In this document: piece after piece, positions 8,795 to 16,708 of the stretch
Layout: each line of letters begins with the position of its first letter
How positions within the stretch are numbered: position 1 is the first letter of the stretch
Assembly (NCBI GenBank): GCA_900299425.1
Contig: OMJU01000142.1
Span: 1 to 37,284, forward strand
Reading direction: 5' to 3'
Origin: Candidatus Rokuibacteriota bacterium
Lineage (GTDB): Bacteria > Bacteroidota > Bacteroidia > Flavobacteriales > Flavobacteriaceae
Length of the DNA: 37,284 nt
Notes under the pieces: model-generated
Seen by the model: the letters and a program-made list of their open reading frames with translations, nothing else
Databases searched by the model: none
Told to the model about the DNA's origin: nothing
Position numbers and translations under genes: made by a program

Positions 8795-9748
8795 ATGAGC
8801 CAAACGATAATAGATTCGAATTTTAATTTCCCCGGACAGATTTCTGTGTACAAGGGAAAAGTCCGTGAAGTTTACCGATTAGAAGGAGATTTGCTGGTGA
8901 TGGTCGCGACAGATCGTTTGAGCGCTTTTGATGTGGTCATGCCAAAGGGTATTCCTTACAAAGGCCAAATGCTGAATCAAATCGCCACTAAAATGATGGC
9001 CGACACCCAGGATATCGTCCCGAATTGGCTACTGGCCACACCAGATCCAAACGTATCGGTGGGTATGGCGTGTGAACCCTTTAAAGTAGAAATGGTTATA
9101 AGAGGTTACCTCAGTGGTCATGCGGCTCGTCAATATAAGGCGGGGCACCGTGAGCTTTGCGGTGTAGCCATGCCAAACGGCATGAAAGAAAACGACGCCT
9201 TCCCTGAGCCGATCATTACCCCAGCCACCAAGGCCGAAAAAGGAGACCACGATGAGGATATTTCTCGTGAGAATATTTTAGCTCGTGGTATAGTGAGTCC
9301 TGAAGACTATGAAGTTTTGGAAAATTACACACGGGCGCTATTTGCGCGAGGGACTGAGATTGCTGCTAAGCGGGGCCTCATTCTGGTGGATACCAAATAC
9401 GAGTTTGGCAAAACCAAAGACGGTAAAATTGTCCTGATCGATGAGATTCACACACCAGATTCTTCTCGTTATTTCTATGTCGAAGGTTATGCTGAGCGTC
9501 AAGAGCGGGGAGAAGCCCAAAAACAACTCTCTAAAGAGTTTGTGCGCCAATGGCTCATTGCCAATGGATTTCAGGGTCTAGAAGGGCAGAGCGTGCCCTT
9601 TATGAGTGATGAATACATCGAGTCTGTTTCGGAGCGCTATATTGAGCTTTATGAGAACATCACCGGTATGCCGTTTGAAAAGGCAGATGTGTCGGATATT
9701 GCTGCCCGAATTGATCGAAATGTACGGGAATATCTAGCGCAGCGATAA
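8795..9748 (+). CDS. purC: Phosphoribosylaminoimidazole-succinocarboxamide synthase (SAICAR synthase)
   Basis: This 317-residue enzyme joins aspartate to CAIR using ATP in purine biosynthesis. Recognisable segments are the GKVREVY glycine loop near residue 22, [36 protein letters not shown] and [13 protein letters not shown], which carry the nucleotide and substrate contacts. At 317 residues it belongs to the long form (yeast/Bacteroidota type) rather than the 237-residue E. coli form. The gene stands alone between phoH and a convergent gene. No other pur gene or PurR-like operator is visible nearby, so it is probably expressed independently. Confidence 0.98.
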   Translation: MSQTIIDSNFNFPGQISVYKGKVREVYRLEGDLLVMVATDRLSAFDVVMPKGIPYKGQMLNQIATKMMADTQDIVPNWLLATPDPNVSVGMACEPFKVEMVIRGYLSGHAARQYKAGHRELCGVAMPNGMKENDAFPEPIITPATKAEKGDHDEDISRENILARGIVSPEDYEVLENYTRALFARGTEIAAKRGLILVDTKYEFGKTKDGKIVLIDEIHTPDSSRYFYVEGYAERQERGEAQKQLSKEFVRQWLIANGFQGLEGQSVPFMSDEYIESVSERYIELYENITGMPFEKADVSDIAARIDRNVREYLAQR

Positions 9749-9802
9749 TTTCTGGGATTAAGTCTTATACAGCCTAATTGACATTTATTTTTAGTCATGA
9801 GA

Positions 9803-11206
9803 TTAGTTTGAACCAAGCGTCCAAATCACCCCAAAACTCAATTCAGTAAAATCTGCTTGACCCAAATTCGCGTTTAAGTGTGCCCCGATAAAGGGGTTAA
9901 AGCGCATGGTGTAGTTTTGGGAGCGCCCGTTCCGAGGCGAACCGGAAAGTAATCGTGAGCCAGACAAAGATTGCGATGATGACGAGGATACAGATCGCGA
10001 TGATGACGCTGACCTTGAAGCCCTGATATCGGATCTTGTGTCCCATAAATAATAGCGAATACCCAGTCGCGAGCTGATGAGCTTTTTAAGTTTGTATTTG
10101 GTGTTATATTCCCCCAGCACCCAGTTAGGAGGGAGTTCCCGTGGCGGATAATCCCAGCCTTCATTGATGCGCCAATCAATCCCGTAAGCAGGTTTATAAA
10201 AGTTAACACCCAGCTGAGTACTTACCCCAAAATGTCCCAATAATACTTCTCCATTGAGGTGTACCCCCAAGTTCGAGGCATAACGCCATGGATTAACACG
10301 AAAACCTTCAAATTCCTGCCCCGGACGCACCAAGGATTCATTGCCCTTGATGTAATCATGGTAGTGCTGGTAAAAACGGTAAAAAGCCCCAATACCCCAG
10401 CGCAGATAACCCTTGTGGGTTTTTCCCCATGTGATCGAGACGGTTCGTACTGGGCGCAGATCATTAAAAGCGAGGGCCAGTACATTTTGACCATAACCAA
10501 AACGCGCTTCGAGATATTCCTCTGTTTGAGGGATTTCATTTAGACCCAAAGATTCCTCAGTCTGAGGCAGTTCATTTTTCTTGAGAGATGCTCCATAACT
10601 CTGATATTCTGTTTGATCCCAAGTTTGACGCAGCGAAATCAAAAAAGAATTCAAGCCTTGATTAGGCAATTTTGTATGCCCATTAGATTGATGGTTATAG
10701 ACCAGTCCAATATCCATCAAGCCATACACGTTTTGCCAGAGTGCTTGATGCATACCGCCACGAAAAGCCCAAGTAATATCTGTGGTGACCGCCTGGTTGA
10801 AAAAATTAGTCTCTGGGTCAAAGCGCGTATCAAAATAAGCTCCTCCTAATCCAAACTGCAGACTACTGCCAGACCAATGCTTACCAAAAACAGGGAAGGA
10901 GACATAAGGAATCAGTGCGTAGGAGTGACCCAAGAGCTCGGTATTGCCTAAGTCAGTATACATACCCAGTAGGCCAATCTTAGGATTTTGATCCAGTGAC
11001 TTACTAGTTAAATCCAATCGCTGTTCCAATCCGAGAACAAAACTGAACTGTGGGCTACGCTCAGGAAAGAAGTCGTTGGCCTCGGCTGAAATCCCGTACA
11101 AGACCTCTGTAGCTAATTTAAAGTTCTGTTTTACTTGAGCCAGCGTAACTTGTACAAATACAAGATGTAAGGCCATAAAAACTAAAACAGATCTCAGTAG
11201 ATTCAT
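9803..11206 (-). CDS. PagL-like acyloxyacyl hydrolase, outer-membrane beta-barrel with low-complexity insertions
   Basis: This 467-residue protein has an N-terminal signal peptide (cleavage near TLAQ, residue 24) and alternating-hydrophobic strands throughout, ending in LSFGVIWTLG. The motif NHQSNG matches the His-x-Ser-x-Gly signature of PagL-type lipid A 3-O-deacylases, whose His and Ser are catalytic, so the protein may trim lipid A or another acylated lipid in the outer membrane. It is much longer than classical PagL (about 150 residues) and nearer to flavobacterial relatives. Two oddities are a tandem pair of PQTEE units (from 36-bp repeats at 10516 and 10552) and a Ser/Arg-rich stretch (nt 9917-10036) lying between the last predicted strands. 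Assignment to the acyloxyacyl hydrolase family is likely; the substrate is inferred. Confidence 0.75.
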   Translation of the reverse strand: MNLLRSVLVFMALHLVFVQVTLAQVKQNFKLATEVLYGISAEANDFFPERSPQFSFVLGLEQRLDLTSKSLDQNPKIGLLGMYTDLGNTELLGHSYALIPYVSFPVFGKHWSGSSLQFGLGGAYFDTRFDPETNFFNQAVTTDITWAFRGGMHQALWQNVYGLMDIGLVYNHQSNGHTKLPNQGLNSFLISLRQTWDQTEYQSYGASLKKNELPQTEESLGLNEIPQTEEYLEARFGYGQNVLALAFNDLRPVRTVSITWGKTHKGYLRWGIGAFYRFYQHYHDYIKGNESLVRPGQEFEGFRVNPWRYASNLGVHLNGEVLLGHFGVSTQLGVNFYKPAYGIDWRINEGWDYPPRELPPNWVLGEYNTKYKLKKLISSRLGIRYYLWDTRSDIRASRSASSSRSVSSSSSQSLSGSRLLSGSPRNGRSQNYTMRFNPFIGAHLNANLGQADFTELSFGVIWTLGSN

Positions 11207-11303
11207 CAGTAAAATTCTTAAGCCGAGATTGAAGGTATTGCGGTCAATTGCTCAAATTGCTGTACCTGTATTACCTGAAGTACCATTTGTATCTAATGAT
11301 CCT

Positions 11304-12389
11304 TTAATCAAAATAACTGTAAGTATCCCCAGCCTTCATGTTCAGCAACGAGTGATAAATAAGAGAAATCACGTTTTCCACATCCTGGCGATGCACCATT
11401 TCTACGGTGGTGTGCATATAGCGCAGCGGCAATGAGATCAGGGCACTGGGCACTCCGCCATTACTATACGCAAAGGCATCGGTATCGGTTCCTGTATAAC
11501 GCGAATTGGCTGCTCTTTGGAAAGGGATTTTTTCTTTTTCAGCCGTATCCACGATTAGGTCTCTAAGTTTTTGCTGTACTGCAGGCGCATAAGCAATCAC
11601 AGGGCCCAAGCCAATCTTGGCATAACCTTGAGTTTTGGCATCAATCATCGGAGTCGTCGTATCATGGGTCACATCAGTCACAATAGCAGCATGAGGTTTA
11701 ATGCGCTGGGTGATCATTTCTGCACCGCGCAATCCAATTTCCTCTTGTACCGAGTTAGTGATATAAAGTCCAAAGGGTAGTTTCTTTTTGTTTTTATGTA
11801 ACAGTCGCCCCACTTCAGCGATCATAAAGCCTCCCATTCGGTTGTCCAAAGCACGACAGACAAATTTGTCCTTATTCATGATGTGAAAAGTATCGGGGTA
11901 GGTGATGACACAGCCCACATGAATGCCCATTTTTTCTACTTCCTTTTTATCAGCGGCACCCACATCAATAAAAATGTTATCGAGTTTTGGCGTTTCTTCT
12001 TTACCGGCTTTACGCGTGTGAATTGCGGGCCATCCAAAGACTCCTTTAACAATTCCTTTTTTTGTGTGGATGTCTACTAATTTTGAAGGTGCGATTTGAT
12101 GGTCGCTACCGCCATTGCGAATCACATAGATAAGACCATTGTCACTGATATAATTGACATACCATGAGATTTCATCGGCATGACCTTCAATTACTACGCG
12201 ATAGGGCGCTTCAGGATTGATCACACCCACGGCCGTTCCATAAGTATCGGTAATAAACTCATCCACATAAGGCCGCAGATAATCCATCCATATCTTTTGA
12301 CCGCTCCACTCGTAACCCGTGGGAGAGGCATTGTTTAGGTAGTTTTCTAAAAATTTTAAAGATTCTTTTGTCAATATTGAAGCGGACAT
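11304..12389 (-). CDS. M42 family metallopeptidase (aminopeptidase)
   Basis: This 361-residue cytoplasmic di-zinc aminopeptidase belongs to the M42 family, which forms large tetrahedral complexes that trim peptides from the N-terminus. Metal-binding and catalytic residues are visible: His70 in EGHADE, Asp in RALDNRMGG, the Glu-Glu pair in SVQEEIGLRGA, Asp in VTDVTHD and His in PLRYMHT. Length is usual for the family (340-365). It stands alone, 97 nt upstream of the PagL-like gene on the same strand, and is divergent from the DUF4294 gene. A TAATTTTA sequence just upstream resembles a weak -7 element. Peptide specificity cannot be told from sequence. Confidence 0.95.
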   Translation of the reverse strand: MSASILTKESLKFLENYLNNASPTGYEWSGQKIWMDYLRPYVDEFITDTYGTAVGVINPEAPYRVVIEGHADEISWYVNYISDNGLIYVIRNGGSDHQIAPSKLVDIHTKKGIVKGVFGWPAIHTRKAGKEETPKLDNIFIDVGAADKKEVEKMGIHVGCVITYPDTFHIMNKDKFVCRALDNRMGGFMIAEVGRLLHKNKKKLPFGLYITNSVQEEIGLRGAEMITQRIKPHAAIVTDVTHDTTTPMIDAKTQGYAKIGLGPVIAYAPAVQQKLRDLIVDTAEKEKIPFQRAANSRYTGTDTDAFAYSNGGVPSALISLPLRYMHTTVEMVHRQDVENVISLIYHSLLNMKAGDTYSYFD

Positions 12390-12451
12390 AGCGATTTATT
12401 TTGAGCCTTAAAATTAGCAAATTCTTCACAAGCGGAAGGGCTTTAAATGCT

Positions 12452-12459
12452 TATTTTTG
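12452..12459 (+). promoter_or_regulatory. Candidate -7 promoter element (TATTTTTG) for the DUF4294 gene
   Basis: This is an exact match to TANNTTTG in the divergent region. It predicts a transcript start near 12465, which would make the in-frame GTG at 12464 unusable and supports the ATG at 12503 as the real start. The -33 region lacks a clear TTG. Confidence 0.5.
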
Positions 12460-12502
12460 GTAAGTGTTAACGTCTTTAAACATCAGCCCACACCAGTCTT
12501 TT

Positions 12503-13324
12503 ATGCTCCATAGAGCGCGCGGGTCTTATACTGGTGCATGGTATGGGCATCAATCCAGGTACTATACAACTCTTGTAGTGCTGTTTTTGGTATTTATAAC
12601 ACAGTCTGCAGCGGCCCAAGTAAAGATGGAGTTTTCTAAGCCTGAAGTTAAGGTAGATTCAGTAGCGTCGAAATTCGATGAAAAAACACAGGCGACTTGC
12701 GTCCCAGAGCGCAGCAATGACACTCTGGATCAGGAACCGTTTTACTATATCCTACAGGGGGATTCTTTGGTACGTGAACACATCGATCTCAATGAAGTCG
12801 TGCTACTCAAAAGGCTCTCATTTAAAGATATGTCCGAGCGACGTAAATATATTATTCTGCGCAGACGCACCCTTAAAGTTTGGCCCTATGCAAAATTAGC
12901 TGCTGAGCGATTAGATGCAATGGACGAGCGTTTAAAGCATATTAAAAGTAAAAGCAAGCGCAAAAAATACGTACGACAAGTCCAGAAATATATCGAAGGA
13001 GAATTTTATGAGACCTTGCGAAAATTTACCCGCGCTGAAGGACGCATACTGGTAAAACTGATCCACCGACAAACTGGTCAAAGTACTTTTGACTTAATCA
13101 AGGATTATAGATCAGGATGGCGAGCCTTTTGGTACAATCAAACGGCACATTGGTTCGATATCGAACTAAAAAGTACTTACGAGCCTTTTGAAAATAAAGA
13201 AGATTACTATATCGAAGACATTTTGCAAAGGGGATTTCGCGATGGATTGATTGAACGACAAAATCCTTCCGAATCCATTGATATACTTGAGCTAGAGGCC
13301 TATTGGGCTAACAAGAAAAAATAG
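12503..13324 (+). CDS. DUF4294 domain-containing exported protein
   Basis: This 273-residue protein has a hydrophobic stretch (LVVLFLVFITQSAAAQ) that acts as signal peptide, followed by a lysine/arginine-rich helical domain with KRLSFKDMSERRKY and the RRTLKVWPYAKLAAERL motif typical of DUF4294, a family of unknown function found in Bacteroidota. The frame is also open from a GTG at 12464. I chose the ATG at 12503 because a TATTTTTG promoter element ends at 12459. Even so, about 20 residues precede the hydrophobic core, long for a signal peptide, so a later start is possible. A terminator begins at the stop codon. The protein probably acts in the periplasm or at the envelope; no enzymatic motif is visible. 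Confidence 0.85.
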   Translation: MLHRARGSYTGAWYGHQSRYYTTLVVLFLVFITQSAAAQVKMEFSKPEVKVDSVASKFDEKTQATCVPERSNDTLDQEPFYYILQGDSLVREHIDLNEVVLLKRLSFKDMSERRKYIILRRRTLKVWPYAKLAAERLDAMDERLKHIKSKSKRKKYVRQVQKYIEGEFYETLRKFTRAEGRILVKLIHRQTGQSTFDLIKDYRSGWRAFWYNQTAHWFDIELKSTYEPFENKEDYYIEDILQRGFRDGLIERQNPSESIDILELEAYWANKKK

Positions 13325-13354
13325 TGGATCCACTTGTTTCCACTAAATTTTTTA
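13323..13354 (+). terminator. Probable terminator of the DUF4294 gene, overlapping its stop codon
   Basis: AGTGGA pairs with TCCACT across a 10-nt loop and is followed by AAATTTTTT. The first arm overlaps the TAG stop. The first arm is also part of a perfect 12-bp palindrome (AGTGGATCCACT), so an alternative short pairing exists. The stem is modest, which gives it medium strength. Confidence 0.55.
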
Positions 13355-13371
13355 CTTCGAAACATTTTTGT

Positions 13372-13478
13372 ACTTAATTTTAAATGCGTTAAGAATAGAG
13401 AATTAGTTTCAATTCTGCTGGTCATTGTACCCCAAAAATAGTGTCCAGCCAAAAATGCCCGAAGGAGTCGGGCATTTT
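13372..13478 (+). ncRNA. Possible small RNA between DUF4294 and ZIP genes
   Basis: After the DUF4294 terminator, a roughly 100-nt segment contains three successive hairpins: AGAATT/AATTCT with a 6-nt loop at 13399-13416, GCTGG/CCAGC at 13417-13449, and a strong terminator at 13451-13480. A promoter-like CATTTTTG lies just before it at about 13363. Two terminators in a row after one gene suggest an independent short transcript. No known RNA family was recognised and no open frame of useful length is present, so it may equally be a long 3' untranslated region. Confidence 0.3.
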
Positions 13479-13480
13479 TT
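13451..13480 (+). terminator. Strong Rho-independent terminator, probably bidirectional
   Basis: The stem AAAAATGCCCGA / TCGGGCATTTTTT has a 5-nt loop and a U-run on the plus strand and, because of the flanking A-run, also on the minus strand. It lies between the convergent DUF4294 and ZIP genes and can serve both, standing about 30 nt from the ZIP stop codon. Confidence 0.9.
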
Positions 13481-13509
13481 ATTTAATACCACTAAAAACT
13501 ACGGAGTAA

Positions 13510-14181
13510 TCAAATAAGACAACCAGCCAAAGCCCCGGCCAATATCACCATGAGTTTAATGCGATTGAATTGATGGTCCTTACTGCTTTCAAACAAAATA
13601 GTGGTGGCCACATGTAAAAATACCCCTACAGCTAGAGCGTCAATAAAGTATCGGTGTGGCATGAGCTCTGGTATGTTTAAGGCTGCAAAAGTCCCAAGCG
13701 GAGTCATCAAACCAAAAAGGAACAAGAATAAAACTTGTTTGGTGGCGCTGAGACTGCTTTGGATAAGAAATAGAGATAAAATCAGCGCAATAGGGATTTT
13801 ATGGATCACCACACCCCAAAGCACATGATCCGAATGAGCCACAGGAAACCCTTCAATAAGCGCATGAACCGAAAGACTTAAAAACAAGGCGAGCGGGAAG
13901 CTTTTTGAGGATTTATCGTGATGCACATGGCCGTGCTCAGCCCCTTTGGAAAAATAATCCAAGGCAATTTGCAACAGCATTCCCAACATTAGGGCCGCGC
14001 CGATATTAGGGTCCCCTGATGAAAATAGTTCGGGTAACAGTTCAAAAAATATTATAGCCAGTAAGAATGCTCCAGAAAAGGCCAAAAGATAATTGACTCC
14101 AGGACTCATACGCTGTATGGCTCGTGCCGCCAAATACCCAAGGATGATCGCCAAAAAAGGAAGGAGTAGCAAGACTGTCAT
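13510..14181 (-). CDS. ZIP family metal transporter
   Basis: This 223-residue inner-membrane protein has about eight hydrophobic helices. The ZIP signature is clear: helix 4 carries SVHALIEGFPV with His106 and Glu110, helix 5 carries VIHKIPIA with His127, and a His-rich cytoplasmic loop (GAEHGHVHHDK, residues 80-90) lies between helices 3 and 4. ZIP proteins bring Zn2+ and sometimes Fe2+ or Mn2+ into the cytoplasm. The metal cannot be told from sequence. It is slightly shorter than many ZIPs (about 250) but all helices seem present. The gene is monocistronic, divergent from the THUMP methyltransferase gene with 47 nt between them. No Zur-type operator was recognised. Confidence 0.93.
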   Translation of the reverse strand: MTVLLLLPFLAIILGYLAARAIQRMSPGVNYLLAFSGAFLLAIIFFELLPELFSSGDPNIGAALMLGMLLQIALDYFSKGAEHGHVHHDKSSKSFPLALFLSLSVHALIEGFPVAHSDHVLWGVVIHKIPIALILSLFLIQSSLSATKQVLFLFLFGLMTPLGTFAALNIPELMPHRYFIDALAVGVFLHVATTILFESSKDHQFNRIKLMVILAGALAGCLI

Positions 14182-14200
14182 AACTCTGGCTAAAATAGGC

Positions 14201-14208
14201 TATTTTTG
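14201..14208 (+). promoter_or_regulatory. Candidate -7 promoter element (TATTTTTG) for the THUMP methyltransferase gene
   Basis: This exact TANNTTTG match lies 20 nt upstream of the ATG at 14229, in a divergent gap of only 47 nt. A CTG triplet lies slightly beyond the usual -33 distance, inside the first codons of the ZIP gene. Confidence 0.5.
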
Positions 14209-14228
14209 TCAGCGATACGAATCGATTT

Positions 14229-15386
14229 ATGGGAAAAAACTATCGCTTGCTGGCCAAAACACTCTTCGGATTTGAAGAGATACTTGCTCAGGAATTACGT
14301 GATTTAGGAGCCTCTAATGTAACTCCTGGGGTACGTAATGTTTCTTTTGAAGGCGATTTAGGCTTTATGTACAAAGCCAATTTGGCATGCCGTACCGCCA
14401 TTAAAATACTAAAACCCATAGCCTCGTTTAACGTCTTTAAGGAAGAGGACCTTTATGACAAGGTCAAAGAAGTCCCATGGGAACAATACATGGGGGCTGA
14501 AGGGACTTTGGCCGTAGACGCCACGGTGTTCTCTAAGTATTTCACCCATTCTCAATATATCGCGCTTAAGACCAAAGATGCAATCGTGGATCGATTTCGG
14601 GAATTATCTGGAGTGCGCCCTTCGGTCGATTTGGATCGGCCAGACCTTAGAATCAATATACATATCGACCGTAACATCTGCACGCTTTCTTTGGACAGTT
14701 CAGGCGCCTCGCTGCACAAAAGGGGCTATCGCGTCGAAACTGCCTTGGCGCCGATTAGCGAGGTTTTGGCCGCAGGACTTATTCTTATGAGTGGTTATAG
14801 AGGTCAAAGTGATTTTATGGATCCAATGTGCGGTAGCGGTACACTACTGATTGAAGCAGCCTTGATTGCGGCTAATATTCCGGCTAATTTAAATCGCGAT
14901 GTCTTTGGTTTTGAGTCGTGGCGTGACTTTGATGTAGATCTTTATGAGACTATTGAAGAGGCACTCATCAAGCGTATTAGAGAAGTTCCTGTAAAAATCA
15001 TGGGCATGGATCGTGATATGCGCACACTGAGCAAGGCAAAGGCCAATATCAAAGCCGCAAACCTTTCTGACTTTATTCAGGTAGAACACCGAGATTTCTT
15101 TGGTAGTGAAAAACCCAGCGATCGCTATTGGCACTTAGTGTTTAATCCGCCTTATGATGAGCGCCTTAGTCTTGATGACGTGGCTGAGTTTTATGGCAAT
15201 ATTGGCAACACGCTCAAACGCGGTTATCCCGGAAGTCAGGCTTGGCTGATTACTTCGAATGAAGAAGCGTTAAAATCTGTGGGGCTTAGACCGTCGAAAA
15301 AAATAAAAGTCTACAACGGCAAACTCCCGGCTAAATTTGTGCAATACAGCATGTATCAGGGCAGTAAAAAAGCGAGTAAGCAATAA
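14229..15386 (+). CDS. THUMP domain-containing class I SAM-dependent RNA methyltransferase (RlmL/YpsC type)
   Basis: This 385-residue cytoplasmic protein has an N-terminal THUMP-type RNA-binding region (about residues 45-155) and a Rossmann methyltransferase domain with DPMCGSGTLLIEAA (SAM-binding motif I, about 197-210) and FNPPYDERL (catalytic motif IV, about 305-313). NPPY is characteristic of N2-guanine or N6-adenine methylation of RNA. The length and layout match B. subtilis YpsC and the N-terminal half of E. coli RlmL, which makes m2G2445 in 23S rRNA, so that site is the best guess. The RlmK half present in E. coli is absent, as is normal outside gammaproteobacteria. The gene is monocistronic and converges on the DUF6048 gene with 11 nt between the stops. 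Confidence 0.93.
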   Translation: MGKNYRLLAKTLFGFEEILAQELRDLGASNVTPGVRNVSFEGDLGFMYKANLACRTAIKILKPIASFNVFKEEDLYDKVKEVPWEQYMGAEGTLAVDATVFSKYFTHSQYIALKTKDAIVDRFRELSGVRPSVDLDRPDLRINIHIDRNICTLSLDSSGASLHKRGYRVETALAPISEVLAAGLILMSGYRGQSDFMDPMCGSGTLLIEAALIAANIPANLNRDVFGFESWRDFDVDLYETIEEALIKRIREVPVKIMGMDRDMRTLSKAKANIKAANLSDFIQVEHRDFFGSEKPSDRYWHLVFNPPYDERLSLDDVAEFYGNIGNTLKRGYPGSQAWLITSNEEALKSVGLRPSKKIKVYNGKLPAKFVQYSMYQGSKKASKQ

Positions 15387-15397
15387 TAAACTAATGC

Positions 15398-16225
15398 CTA
15401 GCGCTTTAACACGGGGATGAAATAGGTCAGGGTATAGCCATATCCCACCCCAAAGGCACTAAAATCATTGGTTTTATTGAATCCAGGAATCACCAAATTT
15501 GCAAAATTCCCCGGTTCATCTTCGTGGAGCAAATGCTTGAGCTGCAAGTTCAAAGACAAATAAAGGTTAGACCATAATTCGGTTTTGATAGCCAAAATAA
15601 ACTCCACCCAACCCGCTGTGAGTCCTGAATGGGCGACATTATCTTCACGAATACTGCTGGGAAAAGTCGGGTTAGTGGTATAAACGGGATAGCGTAGAAG
15701 TGTGTTTGTAAAGGTGCTCAAACCATAACGTAGGCCCGTGGTAATCCCATTATTCATGCCGGTCCAGTTGCGATAAGCGTTAAAATCAGCCCCGATTTTA
15801 AGATAACTCCCATTGATTTGGGCCTCTAGATTTTGCTCGGACCAAAAGCGCTCTTCGTAACCCAATTCAGCTGCAGCATAAAATTGCTTGCTAAAGCGCA
15901 AATCGCCCACTATTTCAAAGCCAGAGTAATTCGGATCTAAAGCCGTGCGCAGTAGTTTAGATAGGTCTCCACCAATGCGCAATCCATAAGCCGTTAACAT
16001 TGAGGGGTCCAAAGTCGGCTCAGCGATCTCGTTTATGCTGTCACCAGCCTGTAATGTAATGGTTTGCTCAGAATTATTCTCAAGCCGCTCTTTGGGCAGG
16101 GTTCCCTCGTAAAGTACCTCTGAATTCTGCTCTGAACTTTGGCCTGAATTCTGCTCTGACTCTTGAGCAAATCCCGTAACCCCAGTCAGCAGACTAATGA
16201 TAAATATACATGTGTACAGACGCAT
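15398..16225 (-). CDS. DUF6048 family outer-membrane protein
   Basis: This 275-residue protein has a signal peptide (MRLYTCIFIISLLTGVTGFA) and a C-terminal part made of alternating hydrophobic strands ending in YGYTLTYFIPVLKR, as expected for a small outer-membrane beta-barrel. It is recognised as DUF6048 by sequence and by its place after a DUF6452 gene and rlmD, a fixed trio in Flavobacteriaceae. The mature N-terminus is Gln/Ser/Glu-rich and contains a 24-bp in-frame tandem duplication (perfect 16-mers at 16120 and 16144). The start overlaps the end of the DUF6452 gene by 32 nt, a sign of coupled translation. Its function is unknown. Confidence 0.85.
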   Translation of the reverse strand: MRLYTCIFIISLLTGVTGFAQESEQNSGQSSEQNSEVLYEGTLPKERLENNSEQTITLQAGDSINEIAEPTLDPSMLTAYGLRIGGDLSKLLRTALDPNYSGFEIVGDLRFSKQFYAAAELGYEERFWSEQNLEAQINGSYLKIGADFNAYRNWTGMNNGITTGLRYGLSTFTNTLLRYPVYTTNPTFPSSIREDNVAHSGLTAGWVEFILAIKTELWSNLYLSLNLQLKHLLHEDEPGNFANLVIPGFNKTNDFSAFGVGYGYTLTYFIPVLKR

Positions 16226-16688
16226 CTTCTACAGTTGGGGTGAGTAATTCTATATCCCGGATCCAGCTCACAGGAGTTTGATCGGATTCAAAGGCCATAT
16301 TTGTGTAAATAGTCTTAAAGGCACAAGCACGGTTCACATACTGATCTTGACGTTGATAATACACATCAAGGGTGACCACGTTTAGATTCTCTACAGAATT
16401 GGCCTCATTGATCAAATAAAATAAACTTTGATCGGATTCAGTATCTAAGGGCAAAGCAAGGGTAACATCAGAAATCCCTGAATAAACAAACGTACTGTCT
16501 GTGTCGCGTAATCTAACTGCCAAATCATCAGTAGGTTTGGGTGTGCTTCGGTCGGTATAATCCAAAAATTCAATGATCATTAGGGGTGTGGTAGGCGTTT
16601 CTCCGCTGCATAGATCGTCTTTAGTACAGGACCAAAGGACCGCGGTCAGAGCTATAACAGGGATTACTAAATTAAACCAACGCCTCAT
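16194..16688 (-). CDS. DUF6452 family lipoprotein
   Basis: This 164-residue protein has a lipoprotein signal ending in the lipobox AVLWSC (Cys about residue 21), so it is likely anchored in the periplasmic face of a membrane. The rest is beta-rich without catalytic motifs. The family is known only from Bacteroidota and its role is unknown. It begins 20 nt after rlmD on the same strand and overlaps the following DUF6048 gene by 32 nt, so rlmD, DUF6452 and DUF6048 are read together. The lipoprotein-barrel pair may act together at the outer membrane; this is inference from gene order. Confidence 0.85.
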   Translation of the reverse strand: MRRWFNLVIPVIALTAVLWSCTKDDLCSGETPTTPLMIIEFLDYTDRSTPKPTDDLAVRLRDTDSTFVYSGISDVTLALPLDTESDQSLFYLINEANSVENLNVVTLDVYYQRQDQYVNRACAFKTIYTNMAFESDQTPVSWIRDIELLTPTVEDASVHMYIYH

Positions 16689-16708
16689 CGAGCTTTGTTT
16701 TCTTACAG

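Noticed and set aside
9960-10020. Asp-rich calcium-repeat-like peptide on the plus strand opposite the PagL-like gene
   Set aside because: It is the antisense reading of Ser/Arg codons in the low-complexity block. The minus-strand frame is the long one with signal peptide and barrel, and the plus-strand frame has no start or promoter.
11207-11303. Possible RNA or gene remnant between the M42 and PagL-like genes
   Set aside because: Only short, weak inverted repeats (CAATT/AAATTG-like) and no open frame; nothing that stands out from ordinary AT-rich spacer.
13323-13334. 12-bp perfect palindrome AGTGGATCCACT as a protein-binding site
   Set aside because: It begins at the stop codon and one arm pairs better with TCCACT downstream to make a terminator; a binding site is less likely.
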